Below are positions 23,729 to 32,593 of a DNA stretch of 45,455 nt, piece after piece; the first letter of the stretch is position 1; every line of letters begins with the position of its first letter. The stretch covers positions 1 through 45,455 of the forward strand of contig JAFGCT010000017.1 of the NCBI GenBank assembly GCA_016932505.1. The letters run 5' to 3'. The notes below the pieces were generated by a model. It was given only the letters and a program-made list of their open reading frames with translations, did no database searches and had not been told where the DNA came from. The stretch is from Candidatus Peregrinibacteria bacterium (GTDB taxonomy: Bacteria > Patescibacteriota > Gracilibacteria > UM-FILTER-43-11). The translations under genes were made by a program, and so were the position numbers.

Positions 23729-23745
23729 TTAATTAACTATATAAA

Positions 23746-24174
23746 ATGGAGAAAATCAGCCCCTCATTAAAACTATTCATCAATCTATCAAAAGTAATAA
23801 CAGAAACCAGCCGTCGTTTTAATGGTGGATTAGACGGGCTTGGCATTAATGAATTTATAATATTGCTTCACTTAGGCATTGCTGATGGTAAAAAAATGCG
23901 AAGAATTGATTTGGCTGAAAAGATTGGGCTAACAGCATCCGGCGTGACAAGGATACTTGCACCTATGGAAAAAATGGGATTAATAAAAAGAGAATCTGCC
24001 ATGCGCGATGCAAGAGTAAGCTATGTAACAATAACATCAAGCGGGGAGCGAAATTTAAATGAAACAATGGACAAGGCAAAATTATTTTCCGAATCTATCT
24101 TTCCTGCATCTAAAATTAAACAATTAACTGGGCTATCTGATTTGTTAATTGAGCTAGGTGGAACTATTAAATAA
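23746..24174 (+). CDS. MarR-family transcriptional regulator
   Basis: The 142-residue protein has the winged-helix layout of MarR: NEFIILLHLG (about 39-48), RIDLAEKIGLTASGVTRILAPMEKMGLIKRESAMRDARVSYVTIT (recognition helix then wing) and helical dimerisation ends. Such proteins repress nearby genes and release DNA on binding a small ligand. A perfect 18-bp palindrome overlaps its own promoter. The divergent ABC-F gene is the other likely target. Confidence 0.9.
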   Translation: MEKISPSLKLFINLSKVITETSRRFNGGLDGLGINEFIILLHLGIADGKKMRRIDLAEKIGLTASGVTRILAPMEKMGLIKRESAMRDARVSYVTITSSGERNLNETMDKAKLFSESIFPASKIKQLTGLSDLLIELGGTIK

Positions 24175-24214
24175 AAATTACAAAATAGTCTAAATATATT
24201 TAGCAAGTAAATGG

Positions 24215-24243
24215 TTTACTTTAAGCCGTTTTTTTGCTATAAT
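24215..24243 (+). promoter_or_regulatory. Promoter ahead of the helical-repeat gene
   Basis: TTTACT (24215-24220) and TATAAT (24238-24243) are 17 bases apart, with TGC just before the -10 (extended -10). Transcription should begin near 24250, which supports translation starting well before the ATG at 24496. Confidence 0.75.
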
Positions 24244-24309
24244 ATATAGAAAGCATGAATGCGATTTGATAAGCATTAACCACCTGATTAAAAAATAAAT
24301 AACAAAAAA

Positions 24310-25413
24310 ATAGGATTATTTAAAAAACCAAAATTAACGGTAGTTGATAAAGACGAGCAACCTAAAGGAGGTTGGCTAATCAAAAAAATACGAGGCTTAA
24401 CAAGTAGTGTTTTAACCGAAGAACAAAAAAGACTTCATATTAACGCTATTCCTATTAGTGAAATCGCAGAGAGATATAAAGTAAAACTGAGTAAAATGGG
24501 AATAATGGACATGGGAGCGGAATCGGTAGCATCAGCTTATATAGTTCTGAGTTTATACGAAAAAGCTCAGGAATCAGCCATAAAAAAGAAAAGTAGGGAG
24601 GCTTTTGAAGAAGGAATTAAAAAAGCAATAGTAGCAAAACGAGAGCTTTCAGGAGTTACCAGTACAGAAGATGTAGAAAGCGGAATAATTAAAAAAACTA
24701 TTAAAGAATATTTAGAACAGGAAAGTTATATGGATGCGGCATTTATAAATGATATTTTGGAAGTACTAAATGAAGAACTCGAAAAAGAAATTATAGAATT
24801 CTTAAAAAATTTGATAGAAAATAATGATTTTCAAAAAGCGGAAAAACTATGCGATGACTTAAATGAATATTTTAGAATCGAAAATAACGATGCGGTAACA
24901 GATATAATTAATAGAAAGGCGAGTAAATTAATAGAAGCAAATGAATATAAAGATGCTCAAGCGCTATGTTATGGACTGGAAAAATATTTTGAAATTCCAA
25001 GAACTGTTAAACGTATATCACTTCGTATTCCTTCTATTAACATAATCCGGCATATATATGTAGTTGAAGAAAATGGAGAGCTAGGAGAAATGCTTAGTGA
25101 TTCTAATTTTGAAGCTCATTTAACAATAGGAAGGCGAATAAAAAGGATGTCCGAAGAGATAGATGGAATGGATTTAAAAATGGAATATAAAATATATGAA
25201 GAAGTTGAAGATGAAGATGGTTATATGGATTTAGAAAGAATTTACGATATTGAAGAGGTAAAAGATAAATCCTTTTATACCGTTAAAATTAAATACAACA
25301 AAGAAGATATACAAAGGGAAATAAAAGAAGGTAAATTAAATTTGGCAAAAGAAGATAATGAATACTTCATTGATCTGAAAAAGAAAATAAACAGACTAAC
25401 AGTTGTAAAATAA
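24310..25413 (+). CDS. Helical-repeat protein with a non-standard start codon
   Basis: The first usable ATG is at 24496 (305 residues), but the same frame is open from 24292 and reads like protein: LFKKPKLTVVDKDEQPKGGW, LTEEQKRLHINAIPISEIAERYKV. No ATG, GTG or TTG occurs in frame before 24496. An ATA at 24310 in front of GLFKKP is a plausible start or a mutated ATG, giving about 367 residues. Two similar helical units (LIENNDFQKAEKLCDDLNEYFRI and LIEANEYKDAQALCYGLEKYFEI) suggest a TPR-like repeat fold. The C-terminus is charged. I recognise no family. It is convergent with map, with 1 base between the stops. Confidence 0.55.
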   Translation: MGLFKKPKLTVVDKDEQPKGGWLIKKIRGLTSSVLTEEQKRLHINAIPISEIAERYKVKLSKMGIMDMGAESVASAYIVLSLYEKAQESAIKKKSREAFEEGIKKAIVAKRELSGVTSTEDVESGIIKKTIKEYLEQESYMDAAFINDILEVLNEELEKEIIEFLKNLIENNDFQKAEKLCDDLNEYFRIENNDAVTDIINRKASKLIEANEYKDAQALCYGLEKYFEIPRTVKRISLRIPSINIIRHIYVVEENGELGEMLSDSNFEAHLTIGRRIKRMSEEIDGMDLKMEYKIYEEVEDEDGYMDLERIYDIEEVKDKSFYTVKIKYNKEDIQREIKEGKLNLAKEDNEYFIDLKKKINRLTVVK

Positions 25414-25414
25414 T

Positions 25415-26167
25415 CTAAACAATTACCTCATACCCATCCTCTGTTACTATTACGGTGTGTTCAAAGTGCGCGGATAGGGAATTATCAGCTGTTATTATCG
25501 TCCAGTCATCATCCCCAGTTACAATATTTCCATAACCCATTGTAGAAATAGGTTCAATTGCAAATACCATACCGGGTTTTATTTCAGGACCAGTCCCTTT
25601 GCGTCCAGCATTTAGAATTTCCGGCGGTTCATGTAAGTTATGCCCAACACCATGCCCAGTACATTCAATTACCGGACTATAACCATTGCTAGTTAATACA
25701 TCTTCAATAACCTCGGATATATCACCGATATGATTACCAGGGCGTACCTTTTTAAGACAATCATTCAGTGCTTTTTTTGTAATTTCAACGAATTTCTGAA
25801 CTTCGGGTTTTACTTTTCCAACAAGATAAGTTCGACAAGCATCTGTATATAAACCTTTATACAAAACCCCACAATCTAATCCAACTATATCCCCTTCTTT
25901 TAAAAATCTATCCTCTTTTGGAATTCCATGTACTACTTCTTCGTTTATAGATATACACAGAGTTGCAGGAAAGCCGCTATAACCCTTAAAACCAGGTGTG
26001 GCACCTTCATGTGCCCTGATAATCTTCTCCGCTATTAAATCGATTTCCATTGTGGAAATTCCAGGTTTTACAACGTCATACATTTTATCAAGCACCTCCT
26101 TTAAAATAGCCCCGCCAATTCGCATATCATTAAGTTCCTGCTGCGTTTTGATAGGAATATTATTCAT
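25415..26167 (-). CDS. map: Methionine aminopeptidase, type I
   Basis: The 250-residue enzyme removes the N-terminal Met from new proteins. The five metal ligands sit in DCGVLYKGLYTDACRTY (two Asp), GHGVGHNLHEPPEIL (His), MVFAIEPI (Glu) and HFEHTVIVTEDG (Glu). The N-terminal MRIGGAILKEVLDKMYDVVKPG is typical. It follows adk, as in the standard spc operon tail, but infA is displaced by 12.8 kb because the island starts right after map. Confidence 0.97.
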   Translation of the reverse strand: MNNIPIKTQQELNDMRIGGAILKEVLDKMYDVVKPGISTMEIDLIAEKIIRAHEGATPGFKGYSGFPATLCISINEEVVHGIPKEDRFLKEGDIVGLDCGVLYKGLYTDACRTYLVGKVKPEVQKFVEITKKALNDCLKKVRPGNHIGDISEVIEDVLTSNGYSPVIECTGHGVGHNLHEPPEILNAGRKGTGPEIKPGMVFAIEPISTMGYGNIVTGDDDWTIITADNSLSAHFEHTVIVTEDGYEVIV

Positions 26168-26245
26168 AAGCTATAACTATTACTAAAACTATTATTTTGA
26201 TTAGTACCAGCTTTAGCACTAGTTCAAGTAATAGTTTAACATCTA

Positions 26246-26887
26246 TTAACTAAACAAATATCCAGCCTTATCAATCATTTCCTCAGTAACATCAGGTATT
26301 GCTTGCTCACCATCTACCTCTATCAGCCTATCAATATTATAGAATTGATTAATAACCGGCGTTGTCTCATTTTGATAGTTTTCAAGTCGCTGTTTAATTG
26401 CATCTAGATTGCTATCATCCTGTCTGGTTATTAACTCTCCACCACATGCAGAACAAATATTGCCATCAAAAAAAGCAGGATAAATTTCTTTACATGAAGA
26501 ACACACCCTCCTTTCTGTAAGACGTTTTATAGCCTCCTTTTCTGAAATCTTAACAAGAAGTGCAAAAGTTTGTCTTTTTTTTGCCTCAAGAAGCTTAAGT
26601 AAACCTTCTGATTGTTTTAAAGTACGCGGAATTCCATCAAAAAGAACTGACTTATCTGCCGGTACTTTTGAAAGAAAATTTTCAATTACTTCAAGGACTG
26701 TATCATCATCGACAAGATTACCGCTTTCGACTATTGATTTGATTTTAACACCAAGTTCACTACCAGATTCAATCATAGATCTCAGCTGGCTACCCATATC
26801 AAACACAGTCAGACCGTATTTTTCAGCAAGGATTTTGCCTTGAGTACCTTTGCCTGAACCCTGCATGCCAAATAATATAATGTCCAT
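26246..26887 (-). CDS. adk: Adenylate kinase, zinc LID form
   Basis: The 213-residue enzyme interconverts ATP + AMP and 2 ADP. It has the P-loop FGMQGSGKGTQ (6-16), the NMP-binding segment, DGIPRTLKQSEGL (84-96) and a LID with Cys129, Cys132, Cys145 and Cys148 that binds zinc. The usual DDxxxxxxxR segment is DDSNLDAIKQRL. It sits between secY and map, the usual position. Confidence 0.96.
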   Translation of the reverse strand: MDIILFGMQGSGKGTQGKILAEKYGLTVFDMGSQLRSMIESGSELGVKIKSIVESGNLVDDDTVLEVIENFLSKVPADKSVLFDGIPRTLKQSEGLLKLLEAKKRQTFALLVKISEKEAIKRLTERRVCSSCKEIYPAFFDGNICSACGGELITRQDDSNLDAIKQRLENYQNETTPVINQFYNIDRLIEVDGEQAIPDVTEEMIDKAGYLFS

Positions 26888-26893
26888 ACTTTT

Positions 26894-26954
26894 AGCTTAT
26901 TAAGCTTATTGAGCTTATTGAGCTTACAAGGAGAAAATATAAGCTCCGTAAGCT
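26894..26954. repeat. 9-bp tandem repeat and hairpin between adk and secY
   Basis: AGCTTATT(A/G) occurs about 3.8 times in tandem (26894-26927). The last unit AGCTTAC (26921-26927) is complementary to GTAAGCT (26948-26954), and further AGCTTC/AAGCTG words follow. It fills the 87-base spacer. No gene is present. Confidence 0.8.
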
Positions 26955-26974
26955 TCTAAGCTGCTAAGCTAAGA

Positions 26975-28273
26975 TTAATATAATTTATCATAATCGTGCA
27001 TTACAAGCTGTGCATCAATTTGACGAATTAATTCAAGCACAACACCTACAACGATAATAAGTCCTGATCCACTAATTATTAAATCACTAGAGGACAAAGT
27101 GGTATATTTTGTAAAAAGAATAGGAAGTGTAGCGACAATACCAAGAAATATACCTCCGAATAAATTCATTCTACTGGATACATTTGCAAGAAAGTCAGCA
27201 GTCTGAGATCCGGGACGAATACCTGGAATAAAACCACCACGCTTCTGAATATTTTCAGCAACTTGATCAGGGTTAAAAGTCACACTTATATAGAAATATG
27301 AAAAAGCTATAATAAGTAGGAAATAAAGAACCATGTACAAATAAGTAGGATTTGTTGCATTAAAATATTTAAGAATAAACCCACCAATACTATGTAATGT
27401 TTCTGACTGTGAACCATTAAAGAACTGAGCAACTACAGAAGGAAAAGTCATCATGGAAATAGCAAAGATGATTGGAATCATTCCAGCCTGATTTACACGT
27501 ATTGGCAAATTAGCCTTCTCACCCTTACCACCAGTAGCACGAGTAGCATATGTAATAGGAATATTGCGCTGTCCTTCTGTTATTAGCACAACAAATATCA
27601 ACATTAAAATTGTAAGCCCTATAAACAGAATAAAATAAGTCAATTTTGTAGTATCACCACCTTGTGCAATTCCAAGTATTCTTCCTACTACACCTGGCAT
27701 GCCAGAAATAATACTCGCAAAGATCATAAGAGAAATACCGTTTCCAATCCCATTTTCAGTAATTAGTTCTCCAAGCCACATAAGGAATAATGTTCCCGCA
27801 GTTACTATTAACATAATAGGAATTACAACTGCTGGATCAGACACATTTGAAATCAATGACCCCTGAGAGCTCTGATTTAAAAGAATAATCATTCCATAAG
27901 ACTGTAAAAAAGCCAGTGGAATTGTAAGAAGACGAGTATACTGATTAATTTTTCTTCTTCCCTCCATGCCCTCCTTAGATAAGGCTTCCAGCTTTGGAAT
28001 AACAACTGTCATAAGCTGAAGAATAATAGATGCGTTAATGTATGGAGAAAGACCCATTAATACAATCGAAAAACTATCCATACCACCACCTGTAAGAACT
28101 GAGAAAACACCAAGTAAGCTATTTTGCTCAAATATTCTACCAAGAGCATCAATATTTACACCTGGCACAGTTATATGAGATGCAAGCCTATATACCAATA
28201 AGATCGCCAACGTAAAAAGAATTTTCTTTCTAAGTGTGGTAGACCGCCAGATTTGATGAAAATATTTGAACAA
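26975..28273 (-). CDS. secY: Protein translocase subunit SecY
   Basis: The 432-residue protein has ten membrane segments and SecY landmarks: the plug region near GGGMDSFSIVLMGLSPYINASIILQL, ENGIGNGISLMIFASII, RNIPITYA and the cytoplasmic loop NPDQVAENIQKRGGFIPGIRPG. It forms the channel for secretion and membrane insertion. It follows rplO, as in the spc operon. Length is typical. Confidence 0.98.
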   Translation of the reverse strand: MFKYFHQIWRSTTLRKKILFTLAILLVYRLASHITVPGVNIDALGRIFEQNSLLGVFSVLTGGGMDSFSIVLMGLSPYINASIILQLMTVVIPKLEALSKEGMEGRRKINQYTRLLTIPLAFLQSYGMIILLNQSSQGSLISNVSDPAVVIPIMLIVTAGTLFLMWLGELITENGIGNGISLMIFASIISGMPGVVGRILGIAQGGDTTKLTYFILFIGLTILMLIFVVLITEGQRNIPITYATRATGGKGEKANLPIRVNQAGMIPIIFAISMMTFPSVVAQFFNGSQSETLHSIGGFILKYFNATNPTYLYMVLYFLLIIAFSYFYISVTFNPDQVAENIQKRGGFIPGIRPGSQTADFLANVSSRMNLFGGIFLGIVATLPILFTKYTTLSSSDLIISGSGLIIVVGVVLELIRQIDAQLVMHDYDKLY

Positions 28274-28304
28274 TTTGGAATTTTAATTTAAAATTTAAAA
28301 TTAA

Positions 28305-28742
28305 TTAGATTACTTTTCCGCCTGCCTTAACAATCTTTTCTCTAGCTGAATCAGAAATCTTCTGAACTTTAACTGTAAGTTTTTTTGTAATTTTACCAGC
28401 ACCTAATATTTTTACAGGCATTTTCTTTCTTGAAATCAGATTATTCTTTAGAAGTGATTCAATATTTACCTCTTCACCATCTTTAAATTTTTCAAGATCC
28501 TTTACATTTAAAACTTGATATTCAACTTTATTAGGATTCTTAAAACCTTTTAGTTTAGGTAAACGCATAATAAGAGGAGTCTGACCTCCTTCAAATCCTG
28601 GACGAACATTTCCACTTTTTCTCTGACCCATACCCTTGCAACCTCTTCCGCTAAAAGTACCATGTCCAGAAGCATTACCACGGCCAACGCGCTTCCTGTC
28701 TTTTTTTACCCCTGCCTTATTTTTAATGCTGTTAAGTTTCAT
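28305..28742 (-). CDS. rplO: 50S ribosomal protein L15
   Basis: The 145-residue protein has the L15 N-terminus with a Gly/Arg/Lys-rich loop (RVGRGNASGHGTFSGRGCKGMGQRKSG) and GFEGGQTPLIMRLPKLKGFKN. It follows rpsE with a 26-base gap; the rpmD gene normally found between them is absent. Confidence 0.97.
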   Translation of the reverse strand: MKLNSIKNKAGVKKDRKRVGRGNASGHGTFSGRGCKGMGQRKSGNVRPGFEGGQTPLIMRLPKLKGFKNPNKVEYQVLNVKDLEKFKDGEEVNIESLLKNNLISRKKMPVKILGAGKITKKLTVKVQKISDSAREKIVKAGGKVI

Positions 28743-28768
28743 TAGAATTTAGAGTTTAAAATTATTAA

Positions 28769-29389
28769 TTATTTATCCGAATTATCTTTCTTTGATTGAG
28801 ATTTAATTTTTGGCTTCTTTTCATCTTTTTTCTCAGATTCAACTTTTTTATCTTCTTTCTCAGTTGTTTTTACCTCAACTTTCGATTCTGACTTTTTCTT
28901 ATCATGAGATCTTAGAGGTCGAAGGGTTTTTAATGCTTCAATAGAAGCCTGAGCCACTACCAATGCATTCCTTGTTCCAATGTTCTTGCTTAGTACATTT
29001 TTAATACCTGCTAGATTTAATATTTTACGTAAAGATCCACCGGCAATTACTCCAGTACCAGACGAAGCGGGAAGGATAATAAGACGAGCTGATTTATATT
29101 TAAAATTAATTTCATGAGGTATTGTATCTCCATCTGTAATAGGCACTTTAATAAGATCCTTTTTTGCTTTTGTTACAGCTTTTTTAATTCCTGTAACCAC
29201 TTCTGAAGCCTTACCAACGCCTATTCCAACACGTCCTTTTTTATCACCAATAGCAACTGTTGCTCGAAATCTCAAACGACGTCCACCTTTTACTACACGA
29301 GTAACCCTATCAATTTGAAGCACTTCTTCTTCGAACTCTTTCTGTTCTTTCTGGTGCCCCTTTGCTTTGTTTAAATTCTTTTTCCCCAT
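28769..29389 (-). CDS. rpsE: 30S ribosomal protein S5, extended C-terminus
   Basis: The 206-residue protein contains the double-stranded RNA-binding part (LQIDRVTRVVKGGRRLRFRATVAIGDKKGRVGIGVGKASEV) and the second domain (ILPASSGTGVIAGGSLRKILNLAGI). S5 helps maintain decoding accuracy. The last 45 residues are a Lys/Glu-rich tail that standard S5 lacks, similar in style to the tail on L22 in this genome. Confidence 0.97.
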   Translation of the reverse strand: MGKKNLNKAKGHQKEQKEFEEEVLQIDRVTRVVKGGRRLRFRATVAIGDKKGRVGIGVGKASEVVTGIKKAVTKAKKDLIKVPITDGDTIPHEINFKYKSARLIILPASSGTGVIAGGSLRKILNLAGIKNVLSKNIGTRNALVVAQASIEALKTLRPLRSHDKKKSESKVEVKTTEKEDKKVESEKKDEKKPKIKSQSKKDNSDK

Positions 29390-29429
29390 AAGATTGATTA
29401 ATAAAAATTGTTAAATGAAATTTGTAAAT

Positions 29430-29774
29430 TTAGAATTGAAGTCCGCCTTCTCTTGCTCCATCGGCCAAAGCTTTAACGCGTCCATGATATAAATAACCAC
29501 TTCGATCAAATACACATTTGGTTATTTTTTTAGCTTTTGCAAGTTTTGCTACTTCCATCCCAACCTGCTTAGCAGCTTCTTCTTTTTTGCACTTCTTGAT
29601 TTTCAAACTAGATGCTGAAACTAAAACCTTACCGGTTGAATCATCAATTAGCTGAGCGTACATAGAAGATAGACTTCTGAAAACAGATAAACGAGGTTTT
29701 GCTGTTGTTCCTTCAACTTTTGAGCGAACTCTATTGTGTCTTCTTCCCCTTTGTTGTTCTTTACTTAGCTTCAT
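29430..29774 (-). CDS. rplR: 50S ribosomal protein L18
   Basis: The 114-residue protein has [35 protein letters not shown] and the C-terminal [26 protein letters not shown] of L18. It binds 5S rRNA. Order rplF-rplR-rpsE is canonical. Confidence 0.98.
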   Translation of the reverse strand: MKLSKEQQRGRRHNRVRSKVEGTTAKPRLSVFRSLSSMYAQLIDDSTGKVLVSASSLKIKKCKKEEAAKQVGMEVAKLAKAKKITKCVFDRSGYLYHGRVKALADGAREGGLQF

Positions 29775-29801
29775 AGAATAAAAAATGATAAATGTTGTAA
29801 A

Positions 29802-29815
29802 TCCGCCAAGGCGGA
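29802..29815. repeat. Mini-hairpin TCCGCC-AA-GGCGGA
   Basis: A perfect 6-base palindrome in the rplF-rplR spacer, nearly identical to the one at 11281-11292. The preceding bases GTTGTAAA are also shared with that site. Confidence 0.7.
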
Positions 29816-29828
29816 AAAATTGATATTA

Positions 29829-30386
29829 TTACTTGTCTTTACCTCCAGCTGCAGCCTTTCCGGATTTTCTTGGTACATATTCACCAGAGTATCTAATACC
29901 TTTACCTTTGTATGGTTCAGGTGGTCTGAATTTTCTGATAATTGCAGCAAACTGACCAACAACTTGTTTATCAACTCCTGAAATTACAATTGTGTTCTTT
30001 TGCTCTTCATCCATTTTTACATCAATTCCCTCAGGAGCAGTTAATTCAACAGGATGAGAGAAACCCAAGTTCAAAGTAAGTTTCTTACCACTAACCTGAG
30101 CTCTGTAACCAACACCAATTATCTCAAGCTTCTTTTGAAAGCCATCAGATACACCTATGACCATATTATTTACAAGTGCACGAGTTAATCCATGTAAACT
30201 ACGATCCTCAGGCTCATCGCCTTTTCTTGTAACTTGAATATTATTCTCCTTCACTACAACTTTAATTTGTTCAGGACAATCGAACTCAAGTTCCCCCTTA
30301 GGACCTTTTACTTTAATATTATTACCATTAATTGAGATTTCAACTCCTGCCGGTACTGCTATGATTTGTTTTCCTATTCGTGACAT
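29829..30386 (-). CDS. rplF: 50S ribosomal protein L6
   Basis: The 185-residue protein has MSRIGKQIIAVPAGVEI, the two L6 repeats, and the C-terminal signature FRPPEPYKGKGIRYSGEYVPRKSGKA. L6 lies near the factor-binding site of the large subunit. It lies between rpsH and rplR. Confidence 0.98.
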   Translation of the reverse strand: MSRIGKQIIAVPAGVEISINGNNIKVKGPKGELEFDCPEQIKVVVKENNIQVTRKGDEPEDRSLHGLTRALVNNMVIGVSDGFQKKLEIIGVGYRAQVSGKKLTLNLGFSHPVELTAPEGIDVKMDEEQKNTIVISGVDKQVVGQFAAIIRKFRPPEPYKGKGIRYSGEYVPRKSGKAAAGGKDK

Positions 30387-30426
30387 GATTTAAAATTATA
30401 AGATTTAAGATTCAGTAATTAATTAT

Positions 30427-30810
30427 TTAGTATACCTCACAGATGAATTCACCTCCTACACCACTTTTTAAAGCCTCTTCTCCAGTCATTACACCTTTTG
30501 GTGTAGATATGATGGAAATTCCATAACCACGTAATACAGGCTTAATTTCATCTTTTTTTAGATATATTCTTTGTCCAGGTTTACTAACACGTTTTAATGT
30601 TAAAGTTTGAAGACTATTATTCATTTTAATTTCTATCTCACTGAAAGTTCCGCTTTTCACAACTTTGTAACCTTCAATAAAATTCTTCTTCTTCAATACA
30701 TCAAGTATTGATACTTTTAATTTGGAATACGGAGCCAAAGTTTTTTCGTGCTGTACTCTAGCGGCATTACGGATTCTTGTGAGTAGATCAGCAATCGGAT
30801 CAGTGTTCAT
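30427..30810 (-). CDS. rpsH: 30S ribosomal protein S8
   Basis: The 127-residue protein starts MNTDPIADLLTRIRNAARV and ends GGEFICEVY, with YGISIISTPKGVMTGEEALKSGVGGE. S8 binds 16S rRNA helix 21 and in E. coli represses the spc operon. The 108-base spacer to rpsN is AT-rich and full of AATTTGGAAATT-like words; no gene is present. Confidence 0.98.
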   Translation of the reverse strand: MNTDPIADLLTRIRNAARVQHEKTLAPYSKLKVSILDVLKKKNFIEGYKVVKSGTFSEIEIKMNNSLQTLTLKRVSKPGQRIYLKKDEIKPVLRGYGISIISTPKGVMTGEEALKSGVGGEFICEVY

Positions 30811-30918
30811 ATACTATATTAATTTAAAATTTAGAGTTTATAATTTGAGATTTAAAATTAGAATTTCGAATTTAGATATTTGGAATTTGGTAATTGGAAA
30901 TTACGAGCAGAGCGAGTT

Positions 30919-31143
30919 TTACCAACTGGATTTCTTTACGCCCATTATTTCACCTTTAGAAGCAAGCTCTCTGAAACAAATTCTACAGATTTCAAAGTGA
31001 CGAAGATAACCACGTGGACGACCACAAAGCTTACAACGATTATAAGTTTTAGTACTTTGTGAAGGTTTTTTTCCGTTAGCTAAAGCCTGCATATGCTTTC
31101 TCTTTCTTCTCTCTGTTTTAACTATTAATGCTGTTCTTGCCAT
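30919..31143 (-). CDS. rpsN: 30S ribosomal protein S14, zinc-binding
   Basis: The 74-residue protein has Cys37, Cys40, Cys53 and Cys56 (RCKLCGRP and [11 protein letters not shown]), the zinc form. It is 13 residues longer at the N-terminus than the usual 61-residue type Z protein ([20 protein letters not shown]). It ends GVKKSSW, as expected. Confidence 0.97.
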   Translation of the reverse strand: MARTALIVKTERRKRKHMQALANGKKPSQSTKTYNRCKLCGRPRGYLRHFEICRICFRELASKGEIMGVKKSSW

Positions 31144-31183
31144 GATAATCTAAATAATTTTGTAATAAATAATTTTGTAATAA

Positions 31184-31726
31184 TTAAGCTTCTTTCTTAA
31201 ATGGAAATCCAAGTTTTGTTAAAAGCGCTCTTCCTTGGTCATCATTCTTTGCGCTTGTTATTATTGTTATTTGTAAACCGTGGATATTAAGAACATCATC
31301 AGGATTTATTTCTGGAAATACCAAAGCCTCTTTAAAACCGATGCTATAATTCCCACTTCCATCAAAAGACTTAGTCTTTAAACCACGGAAATCACGAACA
31401 CGAGGTATAACAACATTAACCAAACGATAAATAAATTCGTACATCTTCTCACCACGTAAAGTAACTGTAATACCTGTAGGCATACCTTCTCTAAGTTTGA
31501 AGTTTGAAATCGCTTTTTTTGCGTTAGTAACAACTGGTTTTTGACCGGCTATTTTTGAAACATTTTCAACTACATCAGAAAAATCTTTGGTATTTTTTGT
31601 TAAAGATCCTATTCCGACATTGATTTTTACTTTCTCTAGCTTAGGAACAGCCTGAATACTCTTTATCCCAAGTTCCTTTTGTAAAGCTGGTATAACCTCT
31701 GATTTAACTGTTTCGTAGTAAGACAT
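31184..31726 (-). CDS. rplE: 50S ribosomal protein L5
   Basis: The 180-residue protein has KVKINVGIGSLTKNTKDF, GQKPVVTNAKKAISNFKLREGMPTGITVTLRG and RDFRGLKTKSFDGSGNYSIGFKE. It binds 5S rRNA and the P-site tRNA elbow. Order rplX-rplE-rpsN is canonical. Confidence 0.98.
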   Translation of the reverse strand: MSYYETVKSEVIPALQKELGIKSIQAVPKLEKVKINVGIGSLTKNTKDFSDVVENVSKIAGQKPVVTNAKKAISNFKLREGMPTGITVTLRGEKMYEFIYRLVNVVIPRVRDFRGLKTKSFDGSGNYSIGFKEALVFPEINPDDVLNIHGLQITIITSAKNDDQGRALLTKLGFPFKKEA

Positions 31727-31806
31727 ATTGTATATTTATCATTTAGCATTTATCATTTTTGAAATCTGAAACTCAATGTTAAATGTTAATTGTTAATTGT
31801 TAAATG

Positions 31807-32148
31807 TTATTTTGCTTTCTTATCAATTTTTGATATTGCCTGCTCTAATGATTCTCCACATTTCTTGCATATTCTGTATTTCTTGCCTTTTTCAGGGATG
31901 TTATAAGCAACACGTGTAGTTTTATTACAATTCGGACAAATTATCATCACATTAGAAACATTGAATGGTGCTTCGAACTGAATTCTCTGACCCGCACGAG
32001 TTGATGTCTTTTTAATATGTTTAGTTCTAATATTGATTTTCTCTACAGTGATGCGATTAGTTTTTTTGTATGTACGCATTACAATACCGGTTTTACCCTT
32101 GTACTTACCTGCCACAACCAATACTTTATCTTTTACCTTAATTTTCAT
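31807..32148 (-). CDS. rplX: 50S ribosomal protein L24 with zinc ribbon
   Basis: The 113-residue protein has the KOW motif (DKVLVVAGKYKGKTGIV) and a C-terminal zinc ribbon with Cys71, Cys74, Cys94 and Cys97 (CPNC...CKKC). L24 helps start large-subunit assembly. The full Cys set shows this is a zinc-retaining L24. Confidence 0.97.
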   Translation of the reverse strand: MKIKVKDKVLVVAGKYKGKTGIVMRTYKKTNRITVEKINIRTKHIKKTSTRAGQRIQFEAPFNVSNVMIICPNCNKTTRVAYNIPEKGKKYRICKKCGESLEQAISKIDKKAK

Positions 32149-32185
32149 AATCTTGTAATAAATAATCTTGTTAATCTAATATTAA

Positions 32186-32554
32186 TTATAGAACCTCCGG
32201 AGCCTGAGAAATAATTTTTTGATATCCAGCAGCTCTTAATTCACGGGCTATAGGACCAAACACACGAGTACCTTTAGGCATTCCATCGTTTCCTACAATT
32301 ACAACTGCGTTATCATCAAATTTTAAATATGAACCGTCATCACGTCTTATAACTCTATTTGTTCTTACAACCACTGCGCGCTGAACTGTGTGATTTTTTA
32401 CAACACCTTTTACTGAAGCTGATTTAACTGCTACAACTATTAGGTCTCCTATCCCAGCATAACGACGTTTAGAACCGCCCAATACTTTGATACACAAAAC
32501 CTTTTTAGCTCCTGTGTTGTCTGCGACATTTAGAATTGTCTCTGTTTGAATCAT
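32186..32554 (-). CDS. rplN: 50S ribosomal protein L14
   Basis: The 122-residue protein has the L14 fingerprint [45 protein letters not shown] and [13 protein letters not shown]. It lies at the subunit interface. Gene order rpsQ-rplN-rplX is normal. Confidence 0.98.
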   Translation of the reverse strand: MIQTETILNVADNTGAKKVLCIKVLGGSKRRYAGIGDLIVVAVKSASVKGVVKNHTVQRAVVVRTNRVIRRDDGSYLKFDDNAVVIVGNDGMPKGTRVFGPIARELRAAGYQKIISQAPEVL

Positions 32555-32593
32555 TGTAATTCGTTATTATTATTTTCCCCAACGGGGTAATTA

